NCBI GenBank assembly: GCA_017795045.1
Contig: CP051244.1
Location: forward strand, 3,034,533 to 3,098,532
Direction: 5' to 3'
From: Allomuricauda sp.
GTDB lineage: Bacteria > Bacteroidota > Bacteroidia > Flavobacteriales > Flavobacteriaceae
DNA: 64,000 bases
The notes under the pieces were generated by a model. That model was given only the letters and a program-made list of their open reading frames with translations, was not told the DNA's origin and made no database searches. A program made the translations under genes and the position numbers. How positions within the stretch are numbered: position 1 is the first letter of the stretch; each line of letters opens with the position of its first letter. This document shows positions 40,400 through 47,963 of the stretch, in pieces.

Positions 40400-41203
40400 T
40401 TAAAATTTATTGTCCCCGTCCAACAAATCGCCAATACCGCCCAGAAGACTACCTTCCCCTTTGTCCTTTCCGCCTCCTTTGGGAGCAGCGGCCCATACCC
40501 TACTGGCCAATCGGCTAAACGGCAATGATTGTACATACACGGTACCGGGTCCCCGCAAAGTGGCAAAGAACAATCCTTCGCCGCCAAAAACAGTATTCTT
40601 GATTCCGCCCACAAACTCAATATTATAATCCACAGTTTGTGAAAAACCCACAATACATCCGGTATCCACTTTCAAGACCTCGCCCGGACCCAAGACCTTT
40701 TTGGCCATGGTTCCCCCGGCATGCACAAAGGCCATTCCGTCACCTTCCAGTTTTTGCATGATAAAACCCTCGCCTCCAAAAAATCCGCGGCCCAAGCGCT
40801 TGGAAAACTCTATTCCTACCGAAACTCCTTTGGCGGCGCATAGAAATGCATCTTTCTGGCAAATGAACTTACCCCCTTTTTCCGAAAGGTCTATGGGAAT
40901 GATCTTACCTGGATAGGGCGAAGCAAAGCTTACCAGCTTTTTGCCCTGGCCTATATTAAGGAAGGCGGTCATAAAAAGACTCTCGCCCGTGAGCAAACGC
41001 TTGCCTGCGGAGAACAGTTTCCCCAAAACCCCAGAATCTTGGTTGGAGCCATCACCAAAAATGGTGTCCATTTGAATATCGGAATCCATCATCATAAAAC
41101 TGCCGGCCTCGGCCACAACGGCCTCTTGGGGATCCAGTTCAATCTCCACATATTGCATTTCTTCCCCGTAAATGTGATAGTCTATTTCGTGATTTGTTCC
41201 CAT
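40400..41203 (-). CDS. AIM24/TIGR00266-family protein
   Basis: 267 aa. The family's twin beta-helix-like repeats are visible: YVEIELDPQEAVVAEAGSFMMMDSDIQMDT, then GESLFMTAFLNIGQGKKLVSFASPYPGKIIPIDL, GFIMQKLEGDGMAFVHAGGTMAKKVLGPGEVLKVDTGCIVGFS and GLFFATLRGPGTVYVQSLPFSRLASRV. A Gly/Lys-rich C-terminal tail follows. The family, related to mitochondrial AIM24, has no settled biochemical role. Transcribed leftward; the heptamer array starts 1 bp beyond its stop and may contain its 3' untranslated region. Confidence 0.9.
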   Translation of the reverse strand: MGTNHEIDYHIYGEEMQYVEIELDPQEAVVAEAGSFMMMDSDIQMDTIFGDGSNQDSGVLGKLFSAGKRLLTGESLFMTAFLNIGQGKKLVSFASPYPGKIIPIDLSEKGGKFICQKDAFLCAAKGVSVGIEFSKRLGRGFFGGEGFIMQKLEGDGMAFVHAGGTMAKKVLGPGEVLKVDTGCIVGFSQTVDYNIEFVGGIKNTVFGGEGLFFATLRGPGTVYVQSLPFSRLASRVWAAAPKGGGKDKGEGSLLGGIGDLLDGDNKF

Positions 41204-41405
41204 TTAGGTTTAACTTTATTGTATTAAATATACAGTTATCTTTACAACCTATTAGTAGGTGTCTTTAGAATATTGTTACACTTAAAAGGCAAAAATCAAT
41301 ATCTTTTAAGGAATCCTTCCCATTGAACATGATACCAGACCTTCCATTTCAAGAGGCAAGGTAATATTTGCCATCATCCTAATGCAACATATCCAATGGG
41401 CCTTA

Positions 41406-41855
41406 TCATTGACTTTGGTGGGTTTTCTCGATCAAGGTTCCCATAAGAAAATGGAACTCATCCAACTTCATGAATTTTGACACAATTGGGATTGGTTCCT
41501 CCAAGTACTTCAAGTGTATATTTACACACAAAACGGAATCAGATGTATCGATGCCAAAGTCTTTTATATCACTATAATTGATTTCAATCCCGAAAAGAGA
41601 AAAATTATGCTCTCTAAAAATAATCTTGTCATCTTTCAACCGGTAAAACTGCGAAAACGAATATATCAGGTACACGGACCACCCAATAATACCCAGAACT
41701 GCAATTAGGCATACCTGATTAATCCATGCTTCTTTTATGGTCAACACTCCCAATCTATAGATGACAAAAGCACCATATAATTGACCTATCCCTAAAAATA
41801 GCAAGGCATATAATGGCTTAATTTTTATTATTTTCAACGGTTCTGCCATAATCAT
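41406..41855 (-). CDS. hypothetical membrane protein, possibly with a PH-like domain
   Basis: 149 aa. Two membrane helices (LYALLFLGIGQLYGAFVIYRL and VCLIAVLGIIGWSVYLIYSF) are followed by about 75 residues with a PH-like pattern (YRLKDDKIIFREHNFSLFGIEINYSDIKDFGI, then VNIHLKYLEEPIPIVSKFMKLDEFHFLMGTL). A start two codons later (41849) is equally possible. No family was assigned. This and the next two genes are visibly richer in A+T than the surroundings. Confidence 0.65.
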   Translation of the reverse strand: MIMAEPLKIIKIKPLYALLFLGIGQLYGAFVIYRLGVLTIKEAWINQVCLIAVLGIIGWSVYLIYSFSQFYRLKDDKIIFREHNFSLFGIEINYSDIKDFGIDTSDSVLCVNIHLKYLEEPIPIVSKFMKLDEFHFLMGTLIEKTHQSQ

Positions 41856-41888
41856 TCACTATCTTCCTACTCCTTTTTAAAGAATTCC

Positions 41889-42185
41889 ATGGTTAGCCTT
41901 TTTGTTTTGTTACTCGTTTTCATTTGGGGATATAAGTTGACAAAAATTCTACTTAATTCAAAAGATTTGATAAGATTCGCGGAAGAATTTGACAAGCTCT
42001 CCAAGAAATACAAATTTTCAGATGCACAGAAATCAGAGCATTATAGGAAAGAGGCTAAACACTACAGGTCGTTCAATAAAAAAACAACTAGGTCCAGCTT
42101 AATTTGGTTTTTATTTGAAGTAGGGAGCATCGTGTTGATTTATTTAGTTTTTGTAAAAAAATATTTTTCATCCAATCTATTCTAG
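41889..42185 (+). CDS. small hypothetical membrane protein
   Basis: 98 aa: an N-terminal hydrophobic helix (SLFVLLLVFIWGYKLTKILL), a charged helical middle (EEFDKLSKKYKFSDAQKSEHYRKEAKHYRSF) and a second hydrophobic helix (LIWFLFEVGSIVLIYLVFVKKYF). The middle segment would lie on one side of the membrane. It is divergent from the 149-aa membrane protein gene (33 bp gap). No homologue recognised. Confidence 0.6.
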   Translation: MVSLFVLLLVFIWGYKLTKILLNSKDLIRFAEEFDKLSKKYKFSDAQKSEHYRKEAKHYRSFNKKTTRSSLIWFLFEVGSIVLIYLVFVKKYFSSNLF

Positions 42186-42228
42186 TTCTGCTTTTAATGC
42201 TGGGAAAAGACTGGAATTACCACAATTA

Positions 42229-42774
42229 CTACTCGCACATTTCTAGAGCCTTCCCAATTTCTTTTTCAAAATCATCTTCTTTAATAGGTAATTCCAATAC
42301 AATTGATTCTTTGTTATATCTATAACCCCGATTTGGGCCTGTTGAACCACCATTTACGGAAGGGGTGATTTCAATCCGTCTTTTGTTTCTAGAGATTGAT
42401 ATCATTCTTGAATCTTGCATCTGTTTTTTAATTGATTTTCTACCCGTTAGCTTGGCAACTACATCAAAGGCTCTATGCTTATCAATATTTACCACTCCCC
42501 ATCTAGATTTATCCAAGTGTTTCAAAACAATACTTGCAAGTTGAGGTTGTTCGTTATTTTCTTTATCAATTTTACTTATAATATCACTGTGAATACCTGG
42601 GCCGTTTTTTAAGGTATGAATCGTTATAACCAAAAAGTAATCTGGGTATTCAATCAAATTAGCATGTCTCCATTTAGGTAAACCTTTGATTTTAAACCTT
42701 ATCTTTTGCCTTAGATTTCGAAAAAACTGATTAATTCGAATCTTATAAATAATTTTTCGAGTCTTCCAATCCAT
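42229..42774 (-). CDS. hypothetical protein, weakly reminiscent of CdiI_3/DUF1436 immunity proteins
   Basis: 181 aa. The N-terminus is strongly basic (WKTRKIIYKIRINQFFRNLRQKIRFKIKG). The C-terminal half (SIKKQMQDSRMISISRNKRRIEITPSVNGG, then IVLELPIKEDDFEKEIGKALEMC) recalls the layout of DUF1436 contact-dependent-inhibition immunity proteins, in which a similar basic block is followed by an EIG-A---C ending. No toxin gene is adjacent, so the assignment is only a suggestion. Base composition is unlike the flanking genes, which fits recent acquisition. Confidence 0.6.
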   Translation of the reverse strand: MDWKTRKIIYKIRINQFFRNLRQKIRFKIKGLPKWRHANLIEYPDYFLVITIHTLKNGPGIHSDIISKIDKENNEQPQLASIVLKHLDKSRWGVVNIDKHRAFDVVAKLTGRKSIKKQMQDSRMISISRNKRRIEITPSVNGGSTGPNRGYRYNKESIVLELPIKEDDFEKEIGKALEMCE

Positions 42775-42784
42775 CTTTCCAAAC

Positions 42785-43243
42785 TTATACCCCCTTGACC
42801 TTCACCGTCCACTCAAAGTGAAAGGTGGATACTTCCACTCCATCGGCATTCACGCCCACGGACTTCATCCAACAGGTTTGCCCCTCTCCAGTGGCTATGG
42901 TTTTTTGGATGGCGTCGGCAATCAAATGGCCATCCTCACAGGTAAAGGTGATACGTCCCGTGGCCTTTTTGGTAAAGGTGGCCTTGTTGTTGGCCACGAG
43001 CATGGAGATTTTCTTGCCACTTTTTTGGATTTCGTTCATGACCAAGGCCCCGGTACTCAGTTCTGCGGCCATACCCTGCACGGCCCAAAACATGGATTTA
43101 AACGGGTTTTGGTTGACCCACCGATGCTTTACAGTGGTCATTGCCCTCTGCCCATCTATATACGTTAAGCGAATTCCCGTCCACCATGCGGAAGGAAGCT
43201 TTAAGAAGGTAAAAGTGTTGATTTTACTGGGTGTCAGTGCCAT
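42785..43243 (-). CDS. DUF4442 hotdog-fold protein
   Basis: 152 aa, typical for DUF4442. Blocks: PSAWWTGIRLTYIDGQRAMTTVKHRWVNQNPFKSMFWAVQGMAAELSTGALVM, then KKATGRITFTCEDGHLIADAIQKTIATGEGQ, and a C-terminal strand STFHFEWTVKVKG. It has the hotdog fold of acyl-CoA thioesterases but is uncharacterised. It lies 10 bp upstream of the 181-aa hypothetical gene on the same strand. Base composition returns to the local norm here. Confidence 0.87.
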   Translation of the reverse strand: MALTPSKINTFTFLKLPSAWWTGIRLTYIDGQRAMTTVKHRWVNQNPFKSMFWAVQGMAAELSTGALVMNEIQKSGKKISMLVANNKATFTKKATGRITFTCEDGHLIADAIQKTIATGEGQTCWMKSVGVNADGVEVSTFHFEWTVKVKGV

Positions 43244-43327
43244 ATCATTAATTTAGGAAGTCTAAAAATAGTCAAATTTGAATTGACTTCACTTTGTTAA
43301 AAAAATGTTAATTTATAGTACTTTGTT

Positions 43328-43359
43328 TTGCATAGTACTGTCTTTTGGATATATATTTG
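43328..43359 (+). promoter_or_regulatory. promoter of the DUF4870/PadR/PspC cluster
   Basis: TTG (43328-43330), 21 bp, TATATTTG (43352-43359), an exact match to TTG-N(17-23)-TAnnTTTG. Start near 43366, leaving a leader of about 125 nt that contains the palindromic pair at 43383-43468. Confidence 0.7.
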
Positions 43360-43382
43360 CATCGTAAGCTAATAGGTGATGC

Positions 43383-43468
43383 TTGTCATCAACCTGAACT
43401 TGATTCAGGTTCTCATCAAAATAGAGGCCAGCTTTCATAAAGATTCTGAACCAAATTTAGAATGACAA
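43383..43468. repeat. REPIN-like pair of inverted palindromic units
   Basis: Left unit 43383-43416 begins TTGTCAT and contains AACCTGAA-cttga-TTCAGGTT (43391-43411), an 8-bp hairpin. Right unit 43437-43468, read on the minus strand, also begins TTGTCAT and continues with a diverged version (TTTGGTTCAGAATCT). The two units are thus related and face each other, like REP pairs. It lies in the leader of the DUF4870 gene. Confidence 0.6.
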
Positions 43469-43490
43469 TTTGTAAATCATCAATCAAAAA

Positions 43491-43973
43491 ATGGCTACAA
43501 CATTAACCAAACACGAACGAAATCTATCCGCGATCATACATGCGTCCACCTTTTCAAAGTATTTTATTCCCTTTGGGAATTTCATACTTCCCTTGATTTT
43601 GTGGACCGCCAATAAGAAAGAGCATCAATTTGTGGATTACAATGGCAAGCAGGCGCTCAATTTTCAAATGAGCATGCTCCTCTACTCCATTGTGGCCGGC
43701 TTGATCAGCATTCCCTTTTTTATCGGTGCCTTGCCAGATCTGTTCGATTGGAACTTCTTGGGGATCCATAGATTAAGCGACCTCAATACCCTAAACATCC
43801 ATATAGACAGTGACAACTTTAGGCTTGGACGGTTGTTTTGGCCTGCAGGCATCAGTGGGATAATCCAAGTGGGATTGGCTTTGGTGAACGTTGTGTATTC
43901 CATCTTGGCCACCATCAGAACCAACGAAGGGGAATATTTTAAGTATCCCTTCACCATAAAATTCATCAAGTAA
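43491..43973 (+). CDS. DUF4870-domain membrane protein
   Basis: 160 aa. KHERNLSAIIHASTFSKYFIPFGNFILPLILW and KKEHQFVDYNGKQALNFQMSMLLYS are the DUF4870 (Tic20-like) signature; four membrane helices are expected, with a longer loop of about 30 residues than usual between helices 3 and 4 (DLFDWNFLGIHRLSDLNTLN). The ATG is preceded directly by AATCATCAATCAAAAA, a leader motif repeated before other genes of the cluster. The ATG of the next gene overlaps its stop by 1 bp. Confidence 0.87.
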   Translation: MATTLTKHERNLSAIIHASTFSKYFIPFGNFILPLILWTANKKEHQFVDYNGKQALNFQMSMLLYSIVAGLISIPFFIGALPDLFDWNFLGIHRLSDLNTLNIHIDSDNFRLGRLFWPAGISGIIQVGLALVNVVYSILATIRTNEGEYFKYPFTIKFIK

Positions 43974-44761
43974 TGCAAAAGACAAAGTACATATTGGGAA
44001 TGGGCATCATGCTCCTATCGCTTAGCCTTCAAGGGCAAGTCGCCAAGGACACTGAGCTGTACAAGACCTTGAAATCCAAGGACAGTATTTTGTTCGATGC
44101 CGCGTTCAATCAATGTGATGTGCCCACCTTGGAATCCTTGTTCACCGAAGATTTTGAGTTCTACCATGACAGAGGAGGCTTTACCGATGGCAGGGAGGCA
44201 TTCTTGAAATCTGTTCGAGAGAATTGTGCGAGCCGAAATCCATCCGAGCCCCAAAACTCGAAACGAATCTTGGTGGACGGAAGTTTGGAAGTATATCCCC
44301 TCTACAAGGACGGGGAATTTTATGGGGCCATTCAGCATGGGGTACATACCTTTGAGTTTTTAAACGACAGAAAAGAATATCAAAAAGGGGATATTGCCAA
44401 GTTTACCCACGTTTGGTTGTTGAAAGACGGACAATGGCAGGTGAAAAGGGAATTGAGCTATGACCATCATGCCCAAACAGCATCCAAAGAGGCAATCGTC
44501 CTTTCGGATAGTACCTTGAGCAGCTATGTGGGGGATTATGAATCGCCCCAAGCGGGGAAGGTGACCATAACCAAGGATTCCGATCACTTGCTATTGCAAT
44601 CAAACGGATTTGAAGCGAATCTGTATCCAGAGGCCGAAAACACTTTTTTCTTGAAGGAACGGGGTACCAAGTTCAAATTCATTAAAGACAATGGCCATGA
44701 GGTTTCAAAAATGATCATCTTGGAAAACGATACCGTTGTGGACGAAGCGAAAAAGATCTAA
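43973..44761 (+). CDS. NTF2-like (DUF4440-type) secreted protein
   Basis: 262 aa. Signal peptide (LGMGIMLLSLSLQGQ), then an NTF2-like domain (about 25-145: LKSKDSILFDAAFNQCDVPTLESLFTEDFEFYHDRGGFTDGREAFLKSV, ending FTHVWLLKDGQWQVKRELSYDH) and a C-terminal beta domain of about 95 residues (SSYVGDYESPQAGKVTITKDSDHLLLQSNG) resembling the lipocalin-like end seen in secreted beta-lactamase-type proteins. It is coupled to the DUF4870 gene by a TAATG overlap. Ligand unknown. Confidence 0.82.
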   Translation: MQKTKYILGMGIMLLSLSLQGQVAKDTELYKTLKSKDSILFDAAFNQCDVPTLESLFTEDFEFYHDRGGFTDGREAFLKSVRENCASRNPSEPQNSKRILVDGSLEVYPLYKDGEFYGAIQHGVHTFEFLNDRKEYQKGDIAKFTHVWLLKDGQWQVKRELSYDHHAQTASKEAIVLSDSTLSSYVGDYESPQAGKVTITKDSDHLLLQSNGFEANLYPEAENTFFLKERGTKFKFIKDNGHEVSKMIILENDTVVDEAKKI

Positions 44762-44777
44762 ATAAAAAAGGGAGTTT

Positions 44778-44829
44778 AATCATCAATCAAAAAACGAACA
44801 ATTCATCAATCAATCATCAATCAAAAACC
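44778..44829 (+). repeat. repeated leader motif ATCATCAATCAAAAA
   Basis: AATCATCAATCAAAAAA at 44778-44794 and AATCATCAATCAAAAA at about 44812-44827, separated by a further CATCAATCA. The same motif occurs immediately before the ATG of the DUF4870 gene (43475-43490) and, with extended similarity, at 47074-47098 before the GIN gene. Confidence 0.7.
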
Positions 44830-44871
44830 GTTTCCACTCCCCTGCTCATCACAGGGGACTGGAGTGGAAAC
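44830..44871 (+). promoter_or_regulatory. long hairpin in the padR leader
   Basis: GTTTCCACTCC (44830-44840) pairs perfectly with GGAGTGGAAAC (44861-44871); inside, CCTG (44841-44844) pairs with CAGG (44852-44855) with a bulge. No T run follows on the plus strand, so it is a leader structure rather than an ordinary terminator. It ends 36 bp before the padR ATG. Confidence 0.55.
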
Positions 44872-44907
44872 AAAAGCGAACAGTTAATTTAATAGAACCA
44901 TGAAGTT

Positions 44908-45237
44908 ATGAACATAGAAAACACAAAAGCACAGATGCGCAAGGGGGTTCTGGAATACTGTATCCTGTCCATCCTAAGGGATGATGACAAGTATGCATCG
45001 GAAATTCTGGAGGCCTTGAAAGACGCCAAGATGCTAGTAGTGGAAGGGACCATTTACCCTTTGTTGACGAGGTTGAAAAATGCGGGGCTGCTCAACTATC
45101 GTTGGGAAGAATCCACATCAGGACCTCCACGGAAATATTACGCCCTCACCGAAACGGGCCGTTTGTTCCTCAAAGAACTCAACGGTACTTGGGATGAACT
45201 AAGAAACGCAGTGAATTTGGTAACCAACACTAAATAA
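44908..45237 (+). CDS. PadR-family transcriptional regulator
   Basis: 109 aa, the short PadR class without a long C-terminal domain. MRKGVLEYCILSILRDDDKYASEILEALKDAKMLVVEGTIYPLLTRLKNAGLLNYRWEESTSGPPRKYYALTE shows the PadR winged helix, including the wing motif GPPRKYY. It likely represses its own operon, which includes the PspC and GIN genes; the same gene order is frequent in Bacteroidota. The PspC gene follows after 10 bp. Confidence 0.92.
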   Translation: MNIENTKAQMRKGVLEYCILSILRDDDKYASEILEALKDAKMLVVEGTIYPLLTRLKNAGLLNYRWEESTSGPPRKYYALTETGRLFLKELNGTWDELRNAVNLVTNTK

Positions 45238-45247
45238 CAATCTAAAA

Positions 45248-46990
45248 ATGAACAAGACAGTAAATATAAATTTGGCCAATACGCTCTTCCATATAGACGA
45301 TGACGCGTATAACAAGCTAAGACGCTATCTCGAGTCCATAAAACGTTCGTTTGCAGGGACTCCCGGAAGCGATGAGATCATAGCCGACATTGAAGCACGC
45401 ATCGCCGAGCTCTTTCTCGAGAAAATGGAGAACGAACGACAGGTCATCACCCAAAAACAAGTGGATGAGGTGATCAACGTCATGGGACAGCCCGAAGACT
45501 ATATGGTGGACGAGGATATTTTTGAGGACGAACCCAAAAAGGCCTACGAACGCACCACCACTACCCGTTCCAAGAAATTGTACCGGGACATCGACCAGAA
45601 ATACATCGGTGGGGTCTGCTCCGGTCTGGAGCACTACTTGGGGTTTGATGCCCTATGGATCCGTTTGATCTTTATCCTTTTGGCGGTATTCACCGGTTTT
45701 GGGTTGATTGCCTATATCCTACTCTGGATTTTGGTACCCGAAGCTGCCACAACCTCGCAAAAATTGGACATGCGGGGAGAGCCTATCAACATCAGCAATA
45801 TAGAACGCAAGGTTAAAGAGGGGTTTGGTGATGTTGCCGACAAGGTAAAAAATGTTGACTACGAGAAAGTGGGCAACAAGGTCAAAAGCGGCTCCAAGAC
45901 CTTTTTCGACACCTTAGGGGATATCATCATGTTCCTGTTCAAAGTCTTTGGCAAGTTCATTGGTATAATGTTGATCATCATAGGTGCATCCGCCTTGATT
46001 GCATTGTTTGTGGCCCTCTTCACGGTGGGCATGTTCAACGCGGTGAACTTTCCCGGAGTGGATTTCTACGAAATCGTGAATACCACTGGCGCCCCGGTTT
46101 GGGCGGTTTCCCTGCTATTATTCTTTGCCTTAGGCATTCCATTCTTCTTTATCCTTTATTTAGGATTGAAGATTTTGGTGAACAACCTAAAATCCATCGG
46201 GAACATTGCCAAATTCTCCCTTTTGGGACTGTGGTTACTTTCCATAGGCGCCCTATTTGCCTTGGGAGTTCGCCAAGCCGCTGAATTTGCCAATGTAGGC
46301 AGTGTACACGAGGACTATGAAGTGGTGATGGAAAATCCCGCGGACACCTTGTTCATCAGCATGAAGGACACAGGTTACCCATATGGAATGCAGGATGTTC
46401 ACTTTGGGCGCATGACCTTTACTTATGATAAGGACGACAATAGAATCCTGATTTCGGACGAAGTCGATATCAGAATCCGCCAATCTGATGATGAACAAGT
46501 GAAGATCAACGTGCGTAAGGATTCCCAAGGAAGCTCGGTACGCGCAGCCCGGGAACGGGCCAAGAACATCAATTTTAACTATGAAGTCATCGGAAACCAA
46601 ATTTTTCTGGACGAACATTTGACCACCGATGTTTCCAACAAGGCCAGAAACCAAGAGGTTACGGTAACCATTTATGTGCCCGAAGGAAAGATCCTGATTC
46701 TCAAAGAATCCACCCATGGTCATATTGGACGTGGCATAGAAAACGACAAGGATTATTACCGAAGTAGTATTGTGGGATATACCTGGGTCATGGGCAGCGA
46801 TGGGGAACTCAAGTGCCAGGATTGTCCCGAAGAGGATGAGGAAAACCCCGACGAGAATGAAGAGGGAGGAAAAATCATCATTGATGAAAATGGGGTGAAC
46901 ATTGACATCAAGGACCATAACGATTCTTTTGAAATGAAAATCGGCGAAGGCGGAATTAAGGTTAAGACGGGAGATAAGGACAACAATTGA
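45248..46990 (+). CDS. PspC-domain membrane protein
   Basis: 580 aa. An N-terminal cytoplasmic helical domain (1-95: YNKLRRYLESIKRSF, ADIEARIAELFLEKM, VINVMGQPEDYMVDEDIF, similar to the HAAS domain seen with PadR) precedes a PspC domain (about 110-175: KKLYRDIDQKYIGGVCSGLEHYLGFDALWIRLIFILLAVFTGFGLIAYILLWILVPE). Three or four further membrane helices (about 225-360) and a large C-terminal beta-rich extracytoplasmic domain with an acidic tail follow. It is probably a membrane-stress or envelope regulator controlled by the PadR protein encoded 10 bp upstream. Confidence 0.9.
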   Translation: MNKTVNINLANTLFHIDDDAYNKLRRYLESIKRSFAGTPGSDEIIADIEARIAELFLEKMENERQVITQKQVDEVINVMGQPEDYMVDEDIFEDEPKKAYERTTTTRSKKLYRDIDQKYIGGVCSGLEHYLGFDALWIRLIFILLAVFTGFGLIAYILLWILVPEAATTSQKLDMRGEPINISNIERKVKEGFGDVADKVKNVDYEKVGNKVKSGSKTFFDTLGDIIMFLFKVFGKFIGIMLIIIGASALIALFVALFTVGMFNAVNFPGVDFYEIVNTTGAPVWAVSLLLFFALGIPFFFILYLGLKILVNNLKSIGNIAKFSLLGLWLLSIGALFALGVRQAAEFANVGSVHEDYEVVMENPADTLFISMKDTGYPYGMQDVHFGRMTFTYDKDDNRILISDEVDIRIRQSDDEQVKINVRKDSQGSSVRAARERAKNINFNYEVIGNQIFLDEHLTTDVSNKARNQEVTVTIYVPEGKILILKESTHGHIGRGIENDKDYYRSSIVGYTWVMGSDGELKCQDCPEEDEENPDENEEGGKIIIDENGVNIDIKDHNDSFEMKIGEGGIKVKTGDKDNN

Positions 46991-47073
46991 ACCATCATTT
47001 TCTACAGTTGGGTAAGCTTTACTGTATAAAAAAGAAAACAAATACGAGTTTTACACTGAAATAATCAAGTAAC

Positions 47074-47098
47074 AATCATCAATCAAATCACGAACAGT
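47074..47098 (+). repeat. leader motif copy before the GIN-domain gene
   Basis: AATCATCAATCAAATCACG at the start of this stretch matches 44778-44802 (AATCATCAATCAAAAAACG) and the similarity continues through GAACAGT/GAACAAT. Confidence 0.6.
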
Positions 47099-47132
47099 CC
47101 TTGACAAACGTTCAGGGCAAAAAACAACAACC

Positions 47133-47855
47133 ATGACAACACTAGCAAGATTAGCAATCGCAGTACTTTTTTCCTTATTCGCCTCTTCCTGTATGATGGA
47201 CATCAACTTTGGAAGCGGTAAAAAAGGAAATGGCCAAGTGGTGGAAGAAACCCGAAATGTCTCTGAAGATTTCACCATGATCTCCGCATCGGAGGGGCTG
47301 GATGTATACATTACCCAAGACCGGGATTTTAAAATCTCTGTGGAAGCGGATGAGAACATTATAGACTTGATCGCCACCGATGTCAGGGATGGAAGACTTA
47401 AAATCCATACTACAGAGAACATAGGCAGGGCCACTAAAAAAATCTATGTATCCCTTCCTGAGATCACCGCTTTGGAAAGCTCAAGTGGGGCAGATCTTAT
47501 TGTTCAAAATGTCATTGAGGTCCAAAAGATTGAACTGGATGCCAGCAGCGGGTCCGACCTACAGGTTGAGCTTGTGGCCGATGAAATCTCGGCAGAGGCC
47601 AGTAGTGGTGCCGATATCAAGATTTCCGGAAAGGCGAATATGCTCTATGCCGACGCCAGTAGTGGGTCTGACATCAAAGCAAGGGAATTGACCACTATAA
47701 AATGTAATGCCGATGCCAGTAGCGGTGCCGATATTTCCGTGAACGTAACCGAATCATTGATTGCAGACGCCAGCAGCGGAGCGGATATCTCGTATACCGG
47801 TGAGGCCAGTGTGCAAAAGAAAAAATCCGTTTCTGGGAGCATTCATAAATACTGA
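47133..47855 (+). CDS. head-GIN-domain (DUF2807) lipoprotein
   Basis: 240 aa. Lipoprotein signal with Cys20 (FASSCMMDINFGSG). From about residue 110 the chain becomes a regular right-handed repeat: LESSSGADLIV, LDASSGSDLQV, AEASSGADIKI, ADASSGSDIKA, ADASSGADISV, ADASSGADISY. This gives stacked short strands separated by Ser-Ser-Gly turns, the usual DUF2807 beta-solenoid. It is probably a surface or periplasmic adhesion-like or regulatory protein linked to the PadR/PspC genes. The repeats are also visible at DNA level but are coding. Confidence 0.9.
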   Translation: MTTLARLAIAVLFSLFASSCMMDINFGSGKKGNGQVVEETRNVSEDFTMISASEGLDVYITQDRDFKISVEADENIIDLIATDVRDGRLKIHTTENIGRATKKIYVSLPEITALESSSGADLIVQNVIEVQKIELDASSGSDLQVELVADEISAEASSGADIKISGKANMLYADASSGSDIKARELTTIKCNADASSGADISVNVTESLIADASSGADISYTGEASVQKKKSVSGSIHKY

Positions 47856-47880
47856 ACAAACCAAACCTTCCAAAATCTTG

Positions 47881-47908
47881 AAAACCCGCTGAAATTTCAG
47901 CGGGTTTT
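47881..47908 (+). terminator. terminator of the PadR/PspC/GIN cluster
   Basis: A perfect 14-bp palindrome arm, AAAACCCGCTGAAA (47881-47894) with TTTCAGCGGGTTTT (47895-47908). Its T run provides the TTG of the next promoter. Confidence 0.85.
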
Positions 47909-47940
47909 TGCTTTTTCAACAACTGATGTGGTTATCTTAG
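47908..47940 (+). promoter_or_regulatory. promoter of the murein-peptide recycling operon
   Basis: TTG (47908-47910), 22 bp, TATCTTAG (47933-47940; one mismatch). Start near 47947, 17 nt before the ATG at 47964. The longer frame from 47928 would begin inside the promoter. Confidence 0.5.
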
Positions 47941-47963
47941 CAAGTCCAAAAATCATTGTACAA

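Noticed and set aside
40214-40528. Plus-strand 104-codon frame with repeated S-D-I-R peptide units
   Set aside because: It is produced by the 7-bp tandem array (three units make 21 bp, so every frame stays open) and runs antisense into the AIM24-like gene; not a gene.
41348-41400. Inverted repeat GGCAA...TTGCC after the 149-aa membrane protein gene
   Set aside because: Only five base pairs and no T run on the relevant strand; not called as a terminator.
46253-47041. Long minus-strand frame (262 codons) antisense to the PspC gene
   Set aside because: The plus strand holds a clear PspC protein over the same bases; the antisense product is Phe/Val/Ile-rich with no domain, signal or promoter.
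47440-47800. Regular repeats suggesting a CRISPR or tandem array
   Set aside because: They are in-frame Ala-Ser-Ser-Gly units of the GIN-domain protein; spacing follows codons and there are no unique spacers.
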